From Pseudomonas jessenii (GTDB taxonomy: Bacteria; Pseudomonadota; Gammaproteobacteria; Pseudomonadales; Pseudomonadaceae), in the NCBI RefSeq assembly GCF_002236115.1, contig NZ_NIWT01000003.1, positions 372,001-436,000 of the forward strand: a stretch of DNA of 64,000 nt, written 5' to 3'. The position numbers and the translations under genes were made by a program. This document shows positions 11,268-25,047 of this stretch, piece by piece (within the stretch, counting starts at the first letter, position 1; each line of letters opens with the position of its first letter). The notes beneath the pieces are model-generated. The model searched no databases. It saw nothing but the letters and a program-made list of their open reading frames with translations, and was not told where the DNA came from.

Positions 11268-12614
11268 TCAATTGATCTGGAATGGATAAACCGCGCCCAG
11301 TTTAAGGATTTGCGTCAGTTCATCCAGTGCCGTCCGGCACTCAAGCAGCAATTGCGGGTCCGCCAGATCGTTTTCGGTCATGCGGTCGCGATAGTGCTTC
11401 TCGACCCATTCGGTCAGTGTGCCGTACAACGGTGCCGTCATGATAACCCCTGGGTTGACGGCCGCCAGTTCGGTTTCGTTGAGCGCGACACGCAGTCGAA
11501 GGCAAGCAGGGCCACCACCGTTCTGCATGCTCTGCTTGAGATCGAAGACTTTCACTTCGCGGATCAGGCCGCCGGAGCTGGTCAAACCCTGCAAGTACTG
11601 CCAGACACGCTCGTTGCCACGGCATTCTTCCGGCACGATCAACAGCATGGAGCCGTCAGGACGCGACAGCAGTTGGCTGTTGAACAGGTAGGAACGAACC
11701 GCGTCTTCCACGCTGACGGCGGAACGTGGCACACACACAGACTGAAATTTCCCACCGACTTTGGCGAGTTTGCTCTGCAATTCAGCGAGCATCTTCTCGG
11801 TCTCGAGGAACGCGTCCTCGTGATAGAACAGCACTTCACCATTACCCACGGCGATCACGTCGTTGTGGAACACGCCCTGATCGATCACCGACGGGTTCTG
11901 CTGGGCGTAGACCACGCCGTCATCGCTCAAGCCGTGCAAACGGGCAACGGCCTGGGACGCTTCGAGGGTCTGGCGCGCCGGGTACTTCTGCGGTGCCGGG
12001 TAGCGGGTGTCGAACGCACTGCGGCCGAACACGAAGAATTCGACACCGGCTTCGCCGTATTCACGGCAGAAACGCGTGTGGTTGGCCGCGCCTTCGTCAC
12101 CGAATTGCGCCACGGCCGGCAAGGCGGCGTGGTGGGCGAAGTGTTTCTGGTCAGCGAACATCGCCCCCAGCACGCGGCTGGTGGTCGGGTGTTCGATGCT
12201 GCGGTGGTATTTGCAGTTGAGGTTGGCGGCGGTGAAATGCACGCGGCCATCAGCGGTGTCGGCGCTCGGGCTGACGGTCGCGGCGTTGGCCACCCACATG
12301 CTCGACGCCGAGCAACTGGCCACCAGCAGCGGCATCGCCTCTTGGGCAGCGCGTTCGATCACTTGAGCGTCGGTGCCGCCAAAGCCCAGGCGACGCAGTG
12401 CAGCCACATCCGGGCGCTCTTGCGGTGCCAGTACGCCTTGCTGGAAACCCATTTCCATCAGCGCCTTCATCTTTGCCAGGCCTTGCAGCGCCGCTTCCTT
12501 GGGGTTGGAAGACTGCTGGCTGTTGCTCTGGGACGCGACGTTGCCGTAGGACAGGCCGCCGTAGTTATGGGTCGGCCCCACTAGACCGTCAAAATTGACT
12601 TCATAGGATTTCAT
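11268..12614 (-). CDS. astB: N-succinylarginine dihydrolase
   Basis: 448 residues. Hydrolyses N2-succinylarginine to succinylornithine, two NH3 and CO2 (second AST step). Starts [20 protein letters not shown], a family hallmark; guanidine-modifying fold with the catalytic Cys in the C-terminal [14 protein letters not shown] and His in [18 protein letters not shown]. Confidence 0.95.
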   Translation of the reverse strand: MKSYEVNFDGLVGPTHNYGGLSYGNVASQSNSQQSSNPKEAALQGLAKMKALMEMGFQQGVLAPQERPDVAALRRLGFGGTDAQVIERAAQEAMPLLVASCSASSMWVANAATVSPSADTADGRVHFTAANLNCKYHRSIEHPTTSRVLGAMFADQKHFAHHAALPAVAQFGDEGAANHTRFCREYGEAGVEFFVFGRSAFDTRYPAPQKYPARQTLEASQAVARLHGLSDDGVVYAQQNPSVIDQGVFHNDVIAVGNGEVLFYHEDAFLETEKMLAELQSKLAKVGGKFQSVCVPRSAVSVEDAVRSYLFNSQLLSRPDGSMLLIVPEECRGNERVWQYLQGLTSSGGLIREVKVFDLKQSMQNGGGPACLRLRVALNETELAAVNPGVIMTAPLYGTLTEWVEKHYRDRMTENDLADPQLLLECRTALDELTQILKLGAVYPFQIN

Positions 12615-12680
12615 CAGCGAGGCTCCACGAGAATCTGTTGTTATAGGCTTCAGTAACTGTTCTTTTAGACCGCGTCGCGG

Positions 12681-12774
12681 CCATCGCGAGCGAGCTCGCT
12701 CCTACAGTGATTGCGTCGTACACAAGATATGTGAACGCCACCGAACCTGTGGGAGCGGGCTTGCCCGCGATGGG
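12681..12774. repeat. Degenerate REP pair inside the ast operon (astD-astB)
   Basis: ATCGCGAGCGAGCTCGCTCCTACAG (12683-12707) and CCTGTGGGAGCGGGCTTGCCCGCGAT (12746-12771). Both differ from the consensus core. They fill most of the 162-base gap between two cotranscribed genes. Confidence 0.85.
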
Positions 12775-12776
12775 CA

Positions 12777-15268
<2,492 letters not shown>

Positions 15269-15347
15269 GCTATCTCCTCAAACGGGCCGCTTGCGCCACC
15301 CGTGAAACTTCGCTGCTTTCTAAACGAGCAATCAGGCCAGGTCGCTG

Positions 15348-16367
15348 TTAAACCGCGACCAGGCGCACGCTGGCACCCTCGCCGACACCCAGGGCTTCGG
15401 CCGCCTCCAGGTCCAGGGTCACCGGTTTGCCCGGCGCGTAATCGAGCTCGAGCATGACCGCGCGGTAATCCTGCAACTGGGCATTGGCAACCAGGTACTG
15501 GCGACCGACGCCTTTGACCGGCTCACCGATCTTCACCGGCACCACACGGCTCTGGGCGATCGAACGGATCCCCGAGACACGGGCATGCAGGGTCGGGCCA
15601 CCGTCGAAGATGTCGATGTAGTGATCGGTCTCGAAACCTTCGCGCATCAGAATGTCGAAGGTGATCTGCGCGCGCGGGTGCACCTGGCCCATGGCCTCTT
15701 GAGCGGAGTCCGGCAGCAGTGGCACGTAGATCGGGTAATGCGGCATCAGTTCGGCAAGGAACGTACGGCTTTTCAGCCCGCACAGACGCTCTGCTTCGGC
15801 GTAGTTGAGGTCGAAGAAGTTGCGGCCGATGGCATCCCAGAACGGCGAGTCGCCGTTTTCATCGCTGTAACCGACGATTTCGGTCACCACGGAATCGGCA
15901 AAACGCTCCGGATGGCTGGCCACGAACAGCAAACGGCCACGGGAGTTGAGCTCCGACCAAGGCGACCCCACCAACTCGCGCTGCACATAGAAGCTGGTCA
16001 GCAAGCTGTTGCCGGTCAGGTCATGGCACTGGGAGAGCACGTGGATCTTGTTGTGAATCTTCAGCTCGCGGGAAGCGTGCACGAAGGTTTCGTTGCGAAA
16101 GCTGTAGAACGGCTCGGAGTAACCGGCCGACGCCACGATGGCCGAGCAACCGACCAGCTTGCCGGTAGCGGAGTCTTCGAGGACGAAGAAATAGCTTTCC
16201 TCACCGTTGAAACTCACTTCGGCGGCGAACGAGGCTTCGCTTGCCGCGATCTTGTCGCTCAGGCGCTCAACGTCATCCGGCAAGGAAGTGACACCAATCG
16301 GACTGTCCGCAGCCAGACGCTGTACCTCGCCCAGATCAGCCATTTGCGCGGGGCGCATCACCAGCAT
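15348..16367 (-). CDS. aruF: Arginine/ornithine N-succinyltransferase subunit alpha
   Basis: 339 residues, paralogue of aruG (shared order LxxLxxDxPIGVTSLP, SYFFVLEDSATGKLVGCSAIVA, PFWDAIGRNFFDL, IDIFDGGPTLHA). With AruG it forms the heteromeric arginine/ornithine succinyltransferase of pseudomonads; enterobacteria use a single AstA. Starts MLVMRPAQMADLGEVQ. Confidence 0.94.
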   Translation of the reverse strand: MLVMRPAQMADLGEVQRLAADSPIGVTSLPDDVERLSDKIAASEASFAAEVSFNGEESYFFVLEDSATGKLVGCSAIVASAGYSEPFYSFRNETFVHASRELKIHNKIHVLSQCHDLTGNSLLTSFYVQRELVGSPWSELNSRGRLLFVASHPERFADSVVTEIVGYSDENGDSPFWDAIGRNFFDLNYAEAERLCGLKSRTFLAELMPHYPIYVPLLPDSAQEAMGQVHPRAQITFDILMREGFETDHYIDIFDGGPTLHARVSGIRSIAQSRVVPVKIGEPVKGVGRQYLVANAQLQDYRAVMLELDYAPGKPVTLDLEAAEALGVGEGASVRLVAV

Positions 16368-16426
16368 GGTGTCACTCCTTTCTAAAACTCTTTTGAGGGA
16401 AATAAGCCGGGGCCGCCTTGGAACTC

Positions 16427-16511
16427 CTGTGGGAGCGAGCTTGCTCGCGATGGAGTGTCAGTCGACACCAATGTGGCTGATCCACCATCGCGAGCAAGCT
16501 CGCTCCTACAG
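16427..16511. repeat. REP pair between aruC and aruF
   Basis: CCTGTGGGAGCGAGCTTGCTCGCGAT and inverted ATCGCGAGCAAGCTCGCTCCTACAG with 33 bases between. Confidence 0.9.
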
Positions 16512-16540
16512 TAAAGCGGGCCCGGCATAAAAATTGGGTT

Positions 16541-16564
16541 CGACGCCTGAAAGATCAGGCGTCG
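16541..16564 (-). terminator. Hairpin after aruC, possible partial terminator
   Basis: Perfect 10-bp stem CGACGCCTGA-tctt-TCAGGCGTCG on the minus strand, followed by AACCCAATTTTT. It lies right after the aruC stop; since aruF continues on the same strand, it would attenuate rather than end the operon transcript. Confidence 0.55.
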
Positions 16565-16573
16565 AAGGGTCTA

Positions 16574-17962
<1,389 letters not shown>

Positions 17963-18107
17963 TTAACTGGCGGCGGACGTTTGCGGCAGGCTTGCTGCGT
18001 TGTAACTCATGGCAATGGCACGAGTGCGGTAAATATGTACCGCACAGCGTCCGGGTTCGCGCGGTTTCCTAAGGGCCTCATCCCACTTCGATGGTCACCT
18101 TAACCGC

Positions 18108-21100
18108 ATGAATACCCAACATACCGACATTGCTAGCGACGCCTTCAGGCCGGACGCTCACTATCAGCACTTGAGCAACGTGATCCCCTCCTGGCTCCGC
18201 CAAGCAACGCCTCAACGGCGTGAGGCACTGCGCAACAGCGCGCCAGGCATTCCGGCCGGGCTCAAGGACGCTCCACCCCATCAGCATGCAGAACTGGGCA
18301 AACTCATTGCCCGTCATGTGACCAGCCAGAACCAGGTTGATCAAATGATGGCAAAGCTGCAGAGCCCCGCCGACTTCGCCGAACCACTTCTCGAAACGGC
18401 GCTCAAGACCCGATTCGGCCTGGAACTGGACGCTCGTAAAACGTTCCTTCGCCTTTACATCCCGGCTCACATCCCATGGCTTCGGCTGAAATCCGGCGCT
18501 GCGCGCACCTGGACGGTGTCCCTGCTGGATGCCGCACTGCACAATTTTGAAAGCACCGAAACCAAAGCAGACGCCTTCGAGCCCGCCTCGACTTACATCA
18601 CGCCCCCCTCTGCTACCGGGCAATTCAATACATTGCCGCAGATACTGGAAAAGATGCCCATCACGGCTTTTACCAGCCTCTGCCGGGAACTGGACATTGG
18701 CCAGCGCTATAAAGAGTATCTGGACGACAACCTTGGCATCAGCAATCCCGTGGCCGCGGCAATACTGAAATCGAAAATTCACGACAGCCAGAAAACCGCA
18801 CTCACCGCTGCCCTGCACATGGCGCAGATGCAAAAATTGCTGGGCAGTGACGTCCACCGACTGACTCTTGGCTTGCTCGACAACCTGCCTTCTTTACGTT
18901 TGCATGGTCTGCCCTGGGGCTACCATGAACTGACAATCATGAACGCTCGCCTGACCGGCATCGTTTTGTTTGCACCGGATCTGGAGCGCGCAACAGAAGT
19001 GGTCAGAGTGGTGGCCTACATTCCTGACGACCCCGAACACCCGATCAAGGAATACAGTTCAACCGCCGCATTCGCCGAGGAACTTGGTCAGCGCTTGCGT
19101 GCCCCCGAATACCAACAGTTTTTCAGTCGATTCATCAATCATGAGGATCGTGGGCACTTTTTCGCGCAGTTGAACAACGAGCTATCACCTTTAACCTGGC
19201 AGCCTGTTCCACCGGGCGATCCGCACCCGACCTGGCGAGAGCGCCCTAACCAACGTCCCGACTTGCACATTGCGGCCACACCGGTGAAAGACGATCTCTT
19301 GACCCACCTCTATCAGAGCAAGCTCAACAAGATCCTCAACGATGCGCGAGTGATCGCCGTGTCCACCGCAACAGTCGACCAGAGAGCCCGCTGGGCGTTA
19401 TGGGACTCCTTTACGGAAATAGCTTCGACCCTGCTGAACATCGCGGCCTTTATTGCCCTGCCGTTCGTACCCTTCCTTGGCGAGTTGATGCTGGCCTACA
19501 TGGCCTACCAGTTGCTCGACGAAACCTTCGAAAGCATTGTTGACTGGGCCGAGGGCCACACCACCGAGGCCTTCGAGCATTTCATGGGCGTTGTTGAATC
19601 CGCCGTACAACTGGGCACCTTTGCGGTGGGTGGCGTGATCGCGGCGGGAGAATTTCGCGCGATCCTGCCCAAGGAAATTGTGCAGTTCATCGACCGTTTC
19701 AATTCGGTGAAGCGGCCCAATGGCGAAACCCGCTATTGGAAACCCGACCTAACCGCCTACGAGCACCCCGCCACACTCCCGGCAGACTCAAAACCGGATT
19801 CACTCGGACTGCACAGGCATCAAGGTAAAACCCTGTTACCCCTGGAAGGCAAAAACTACGCCGTCAGCGAGGACTCCGTCATCGGCGAGTACCGCATCGA
19901 CCACCCCTCCCGCCCTGACGCCTACAAACCACAACTGCGGCACAACGGCACCGGTGCCTGGCAAACCGAACTCGACCAGCCGTTGAGCTGGGACCAGGCC
20001 ACCGTGCTGCACCGTATCGGCCCGGACATGCAGCGATTTTCGGCCAGCACCCGCGAGCGCATCCTCAGCATCAGCGGCAGCCACGAAGATACCCTGCGCA
20101 AGATACACGTGCATGCCGGGCAGGTGCCGCCGTTACTGGCCGACACACTCAAACGCTTCAGGATCGATCAGGACATACAAACCTTTATTGATCAGATCGG
20201 CAGCGACCAGCCGGAGCACTTCCTCAAGGCGGATCCCGTGACGCAGCTGGAACTGCTCAATGAAAACGGTTACTGGCCGGCAAACAAAGGCCTGCGACTG
20301 ATCGACGAAAATGCGCAAACCCTTTGGCAAAGCCCGGCGCCCGATGTACCCGTGGTGGAAATCGACGCCACCCGCCTCACCGACGGCGACCTGCTGAAAA
20401 CCTTTCTCCTGACCCTGTCGGACAGCGAAGCCAGAACGCTGATGGGCGAAGAATTCGGTCACCCCTCCCCTGGCCTGGAAAACCGGGCGCAGCGGTTGCG
20501 CAAGATACTCGCGCGGCTTGTCGAACAGAAACGGCAAGGCCTGTTCGATCAGCGTTATCGCAGACTCGAACGTGGCGCTCAAGGCCCCATACAAGCAGTC
20601 ATGGATGCTGAGCCCGGACTGCCAAGCAGCGTTGCAGAAGCGATTGTGAACACAGCAAACGAACAGGAACTGCAACAGCTGAAAAAACCAACCATTTCCC
20701 CTCGCCTGGTCGAGCTGAGCCAGGAGGCCAGATTACAAGTACGGGTGACACGCGCCTACGAGGGGCTTGATTTGCCATCGACCGAGAACAACCTCGACAC
20801 CGACCGGCTGGCCTTGCACACCCTGGAAAAACTGCCGGGCTGGACGGGACAGCTACGACTGGAAGTCCGCCAGTACGCCCATGAAGGCCTCCTGATCGAC
20901 AGCGTTGGCAGTGCCGACGCGCCCCTGCGTAAAGTGCTGGTGCTCAGAGTAGAAGGCGAGTATCAGGCGTTCGATCAAGACGGCGAAGAACTCAGCGGCA
21001 TGGACTCGCTTTACGCATGCCTATTACAGGCCATGCCGGACAGTGAACGCACCGCCCTGAACCTTCATATCGGTGAAGGTGAACGACTCAAACAGTTAAT

Positions 21101-23135
21101 TCGCAATCACGCCTTGAGCCGTGACGCATTAAGCTCGCTGCTGGCTCGACACCCCAACCTCAAACCCACCTACGACCCAAAGGTAATGCGCTTGCTCGGT
21201 GGCGGTGACGGGTATCGTCAAATGCCACGCAACACACCTACCTTGCAAGCTCGGGCTCAGACACTGTTCCCCCATCTATCCGCCGAAGAGCTCGACGCCT
21301 TCGTCGAACGCCTGCAACAGCACCCAAACGGACCGCGGGCAGAACTGAATCGGCTTATGGTTCAACACACGCAGCTCCAGGAAACGCTTTCTTCCTGGCG
21401 CGACGAAATTCCGCTGTTTATTCCAGACACACAACTCAGGGTCACTCCCGAGCAATTCGCTGCACAAAAGCAGCTCCGTCGACAGTTCACCATCGACCTG
21501 ATGGACTGCTGGCGACAGCAATGGACCCTTCCCGAGACCGCGCTTGAAAGAGTCGACTTCAACTTCTTCCAACCGATCATCGGCGAATTGCCAGCCCTGA
21601 GCACCGACTTCAGCGGCGTCACAATGCTCACACTGGAAGGCAGCAGCGCCACGCGGGGCATGCATGAGTTTCTGCGCAGCTTTACCGGTTTACGCATCCT
21701 GAAACTGCGCGATTTCAACCTTGGCCACTTACCGGACACCCTTCCATCGTTGCAACTCGAAGAACTCATTCTGAGCAATTGCGCGATCACCCTCAGCCCC
21801 GAAAGCCAGGTCGGGCTCGCGGGCCTGCATCGGTTGACCACAATGGACCTGTACAAGAACCCCTTGGGCCTGACACCCGATGTCGGCAGCATGCCCGATT
21901 TGAATTACATCGACGTATCGCAGACGGGCGTTACTGAACTCCCGCGCGAATTATTGACTCGCCCACGCCTGCGCACCGCCCTGCTCAACAACAACCAGAT
22001 CAAAGAGTTGCCCGGCGAACTTTTCACGTTGCAACAACGCACCCAGGAGGGTTTCGACCTGGGCAACAATCCGCTTTCAAGCGCAGCCCGCGAACGCCTC
22101 AAACAGCACTTCCAGCAGACCCGTCAGGACTTCGGTATCTTTGCCGAAGAAACAGATATCCACCGCGCGCAGGCACTGTACCCCTGGATGGACCAGGAAG
22201 ACGCCAGCAAATTCGTCTACAAACTGCCCGGGACCCTGGATGAGGGGCGAGTCGAACTGACCCGCCTGGAAGTCGAACTCACCACCCTGGAGAACGACCT
22301 GTCGGCCTGGACCGGCAATATTCCAGCCGTCCACCCTCACAGCAATCAACCGTTCACTGCCCAGCAACTGCTGATCGAACACTCGACGCGCGACGCATTC
22401 AGAGAGTCCGTACTGCGCTGTTGGCGCCGGGAAAGCGACCCGGAGGACTTCGACGTTTCACTGCAAGCAACTACTTATGACCTGAGTCTGGAGACACGGA
22501 TTACCGGTAACTTGCCGACACTGAGCGCAGATTTCAGCCATGTTTCTCTGGTTTACCTGAGTAGCGAGAGTGGCCTGACCACAGGCGTCACCGGATTCCT
22601 GGAGTGCTTCCCCAAACTCAAGACCCTCGTTATCAACGACTTCAGGCTAGGCGATATCCCGGAGGCGATCTTCCGGATGAGCGATTTGAGATCGCTGAAT
22701 CTCCCCGACTGCAACATCACCCTGATTCCGCAGTCTGCCCTGAACCTGGCCGAGATGGCCCGCCTGGAATTCATCGACTTGAGAAACAATCCGCTGGGGC
22801 TGGCTCCGGATATCAGCCAGATGGCGGACCTGGCGACCCTGCAACTGGACAACTGCGGGCTCACCGAATTACCCGCTGGACTGTTGCAGCTCAAGAGCCT
22901 GGAAACCGTAGACCTGAGCGACAACGCAATCAGCCGGATACCCGCCGACCTCCTCGAACTGCCGCTGGAGGTCGCCGAAAGCATCAACCTGCGGGGCAAT
23001 CCGTTCTCCGAAGACAGCCTGCAGATCCTGATCGAGTATTTCAGGCTGACCAGTGTCGACTTCGGCATTCAGGAAGTGATCGATCGGGCAGAATTGGAGG
23101 TGTCGACGTCCGAGGCGTCCGAACCGGAAGACTGA
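18108..23135 (+). CDS. Giant LRR protein with dermonecrotic-toxin-like (DUF6543) N-terminus
   Basis: 1675 residues. The N-terminal part (about 20-600) has the LPSWLRQATPQRREALR-like opening and layout of the Pseudomonas dermonecrotic-toxin-domain proteins (DUF6543). Hydrophobic segments occur near 442-470 (LNIAAFIALPFVPFLGELML) and 500-520. A helical middle follows. The C-terminal third is two tandem modules of about 304 residues (starting near 1050 and 1354; compare AQTLFPHLSAEELDAFVERL with AQALYPWMDQEDASKFVYKL). Each module ends in leucine-rich repeats (about 1164-1324 and 1470-1637) such as LEFIDLRNNPLGLAPDI. There is no signal peptide. Relatives often end in a NEL E3-ubiquitin-ligase domain; here the protein stops right after the second LRR block, so that domain is absent. 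A secreted anti-eukaryotic effector is the likely class; this is inference. Confidence 0.8.
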   Translation: MNTQHTDIASDAFRPDAHYQHLSNVIPSWLRQATPQRREALRNSAPGIPAGLKDAPPHQHAELGKLIARHVTSQNQVDQMMAKLQSPADFAEPLLETALKTRFGLELDARKTFLRLYIPAHIPWLRLKSGAARTWTVSLLDAALHNFESTETKADAFEPASTYITPPSATGQFNTLPQILEKMPITAFTSLCRELDIGQRYKEYLDDNLGISNPVAAAILKSKIHDSQKTALTAALHMAQMQKLLGSDVHRLTLGLLDNLPSLRLHGLPWGYHELTIMNARLTGIVLFAPDLERATEVVRVVAYIPDDPEHPIKEYSSTAAFAEELGQRLRAPEYQQFFSRFINHEDRGHFFAQLNNELSPLTWQPVPPGDPHPTWRERPNQRPDLHIAATPVKDDLLTHLYQSKLNKILNDARVIAVSTATVDQRARWALWDSFTEIASTLLNIAAFIALPFVPFLGELMLAYMAYQLLDETFESIVDWAEGHTTEAFEHFMGVVESAVQLGTFAVGGVIAAGEFRAILPKEIVQFIDRFNSVKRPNGETRYWKPDLTAYEHPATLPADSKPDSLGLHRHQGKTLLPLEGKNYAVSEDSVIGEYRIDHPSRPDAYKPQLRHNGTGAWQTELDQPLSWDQATVLHRIGPDMQRFSASTRERILSISGSHEDTLRKIHVHAGQVPPLLADTLKRFRIDQDIQTFIDQIGSDQPEHFLKADPVTQLELLNENGYWPANKGLRLIDENAQTLWQSPAPDVPVVEIDATRLTDGDLLKTFLLTLSDSEARTLMGEEFGHPSPGLENRAQRLRKILARLVEQKRQGLFDQRYRRLERGAQGPIQAVMDAEPGLPSSVAEAIVNTANEQELQQLKKPTISPRLVELSQEARLQVRVTRAYEGLDLPSTENNLDTDRLALHTLEKLPGWTGQLRLEVRQYAHEGLLIDSVGSADAPLRKVLVLRVEGEYQAFDQDGEELSGMDSLYACLLQAMPDSERTALNLHIGEGERLKQLIRNHALSRDALSSLLARHPNLKPTYDPKVMRLLGGGDGYRQMPRNTPTLQARAQTLFPHLSAEELDAFVERLQQHPNGPRAELNRLMVQHTQLQETLSSWRDEIPLFIPDTQLRVTPEQFAAQKQLRRQFTIDLMDCWRQQWTLPETALERVDFNFFQPIIGELPALSTDFSGVTMLTLEGSSATRGMHEFLRSFTGLRILKLRDFNLGHLPDTLPSLQLEELILSNCAITLSPESQVGLAGLHRLTTMDLYKNPLGLTPDVGSMPDLNYIDVSQTGVTELPRELLTRPRLRTALLNNNQIKELPGELFTLQQRTQEGFDLGNNPLSSAARERLKQHFQQTRQDFGIFAEETDIHRAQALYPWMDQEDASKFVYKLPGTLDEGRVELTRLEVELTTLENDLSAWTGNIPAVHPHSNQPFTAQQLLIEHSTRDAFRESVLRCWRRESDPEDFDVSLQATTYDLSLETRITGNLPTLSADFSHVSLVYLSSESGLTTGVTGFLECFPKLKTLVINDFRLGDIPEAIFRMSDLRSLNLPDCNITLIPQSALNLAEMARLEFIDLRNNPLGLAPDISQMADLATLQLDNCGLTELPAGLLQLKSLETVDLSDNAISRIPADLLELPLEVAESINLRGNPFSEDSLQILIEYFRLTSVDFGIQEVIDRAELEVSTSEASEPED

Positions 23136-23152
23136 TCGGGATCAGGTGCCGA

Positions 23153-24133
23153 TCAGCCGCGCTCCGGCGGCACCGATGACAATTCGAACGGGCTGCTGCT
23201 GCGCCGCTGGTTGCGATCTTCCCGCGGCGTGGCACCGAAGAAATTGCGGTAGGCGCTGGAGAAATGCGGCCCCGAGGAGAAGCCACAGGACAGGCCGATC
23301 TGGATGATCGACTTGCTGGTTTGCATCAACATCTGCCGGGCCTTGTTCAGGCGCAGTTCCAGGTAATACTGGCTCGGCACGCGGTTGAGGTATTGCTTGA
23401 AGATCCGCTCCAGCTGCCGACGGGATACGCACACGTGCTGGGCGATTTCGTCGGTGGTCAGCGGTTCTTCGATGTTGGCTTCCATGAGCAACACTGCTTG
23501 TGTGAGCTTCGGATGGCTGGAACCCAGGCGGTTCTGTAACGGAATGCGCTGGCGCTCGCCGCCCTCGCGGATGCGTTCGACCACCAGTTCTTCGGACACC
23601 GCACCGGCCAGTTCCGCACCGTGATCGCGGGCCAGCACGGCCAGCAACAAGTCGAGCACCGACATCCCGCCGCACGCGGTCAGGCGATCGCGATCCCAGT
23701 CGAACAAGTGACTGGTGGCGATGACCTTCGGAAAGCGCTCGGCGAAATCGTCCTGCCAGCGCCAATGCACAGCCGCGCGATAACCGTCGAGCAAACCCAA
23801 CTGCGCCAGCGGGTAAACACCGGCCGACAGACCGCCGATCACGCAACCGGAACGCACCAGTTGCTTGAGCGCACTGCTGAGCGCCGGCGCCAGTGTGGTC
23901 GGTGGTTCGTCAGCGAGCAGGAACAGTTTCTGGAAGTTTTCGAGCTTGCCGGTCCACGCCTCACCCGGCAATTGCCAGGCGCTTTCGCTCGGCGCTTCGG
24001 CCTGCAGGAACGACAGCTCGTAAACCACGTCCGGATGCACACGCTGGGCAACACGCAAGGCCTCCTCAGCCAGCGCAAGCGTCAGTGCTTTAGTGCTGGG
24101 CCAAATCAGGAAACCAATTCGATGGGCAGTCAT
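23153..24133 (-). CDS. argR: ArgR, AraC-family arginine regulator
   Basis: 326 residues from ATG 24133 (an in-frame TTG three codons upstream is possible). N-terminal amidotransferase-like sensor domain (RIGFLIWPSTKALTLALAEEALRVA; ATSHLFDWDRDRLTACGGMSVLDLLL), C-terminal AraC DNA-binding domain (about 215-315; TTDEIAQHVCVSRRQLERIFK and IIQIGLSCGFSSGPHFSSAYRNFFGATP). In Pseudomonas it activates aru and aot operons with arginine. Lies at the end of the aot cluster, 17 bases from the convergent LRR gene. Confidence 0.93.
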   Translation of the reverse strand: MTAHRIGFLIWPSTKALTLALAEEALRVAQRVHPDVVYELSFLQAEAPSESAWQLPGEAWTGKLENFQKLFLLADEPPTTLAPALSSALKQLVRSGCVIGGLSAGVYPLAQLGLLDGYRAAVHWRWQDDFAERFPKVIATSHLFDWDRDRLTACGGMSVLDLLLAVLARDHGAELAGAVSEELVVERIREGGERQRIPLQNRLGSSHPKLTQAVLLMEANIEEPLTTDEIAQHVCVSRRQLERIFKQYLNRVPSQYYLELRLNKARQMLMQTSKSIIQIGLSCGFSSGPHFSSAYRNFFGATPREDRNQRRSSSPFELSSVPPERG

Positions 24134-24182
24134 GGTGGGCAATCCGAAACGAAAACAGTGTTAGAAGCCAAAAGCGGCTGCA

Positions 24183-24231
24183 ACCAAATTAGACCATCTG
24201 GCGCGCGCTGCGCAGCATGGCCTAATTTGGT
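24183..24231. repeat. Long imperfect inverted repeat between aotP and argR
   Basis: ACCAAATTAG-a-CCAT (24183-24197) pairs with ATGG-c-CTAATTTGGT (24217-24231): 14 of 15 positions paired around a GC-rich core. No T-run on either strand, so it is not a standard terminator. It may be an mRNA processing or stability element in the aot-argR transcript. Confidence 0.7.
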
Positions 24232-24246
24232 GCGTAACGGGAGCGA

Positions 24247-25011
24247 TTACTTCAGGCTACCCGACAGGAATTGCTGCAGACGCTCGGATTGCGGGTTCAC
24301 CAGCACTTCGCGCGGGTTACCGCTTTCTTCAACCACGCCTTTGTGCAGGAACACCAACTGGTTCGACACTTCACGGGCGAAGCCCATTTCGTGGGTCACC
24401 ACGACCATGGTCCGGCCTTCCTGGGCCAGAGCCTGCATGACTTTCAACACGTCGCCGACCAGCTCCGGGTCGAGGGCCGAGGTCGGTTCGTCGAACAGCA
24501 TCACCTCAGGTTCCATCGCCAGCGCACGGGCAATCGCCACGCGCTGCTGCTCGCCGCCGGACATGTGCCCAGGGTAAGCATCCTTGCGATGGGCCACGCC
24601 CACCTTGTTCAGGTAGTGTTCGGCCTTCTCGCGCGCTTCAGCCTTGGACACGCCAAGCACATGCACCGGCGCTTCCATGATGTTTTCCAGCGCGGTCATG
24701 TGCGACCACAGGTTGAAATGCTGGAACACCATCGACAGGCGCGAACGCATGCGTTGCAGCTGTTTCGGGTCGGCGGCCTTCAGCGCACCGTCCTTGTTCG
24801 CCACCAGCTTCAGCTCTTCGTTGTTGAGCAGAATCCTGCCCGCGTGCGGCTGCTCCAGCAGGTTGATGCAACGCAGGAAAGTACTTTTGCCGGAGCCACT
24901 GGAACCGATGATGCTGATCACATCGCCGGCTGCCGCTTTCAGGGACACGCCCTTGAGCACTTCGTGACTGCCATAGCGTTTATGCAGGTCTTGGACTTCA
25001 AGTTTGTACAT
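24247..25011 (-). CDS. aotP: Arginine/ornithine ABC transporter ATP-binding protein
   Basis: 254 residues, HisP/GlnQ-type ATPase. Walker A IIGSSGSGKST (about 35-45), signature MSGGEQQRVAIARAL, Walker B VMLFDEPTSALDPE, H-loop VVTHEMGF. The start MYKLEVQDL at 25011 matches the family; a GTG five codons upstream is the alternative. Energises the AotQM permease. Confidence 0.94.
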   Translation of the reverse strand: MYKLEVQDLHKRYGSHEVLKGVSLKAAAGDVISIIGSSGSGKSTFLRCINLLEQPHAGRILLNNEELKLVANKDGALKAADPKQLQRMRSRLSMVFQHFNLWSHMTALENIMEAPVHVLGVSKAEAREKAEHYLNKVGVAHRKDAYPGHMSGGEQQRVAIARALAMEPEVMLFDEPTSALDPELVGDVLKVMQALAQEGRTMVVVTHEMGFAREVSNQLVFLHKGVVEESGNPREVLVNPQSERLQQFLSGSLK

Positions 25012-25047
25012 GCTGTCGGTTCTCACAAAAACAGTCAGTCAGTGATA

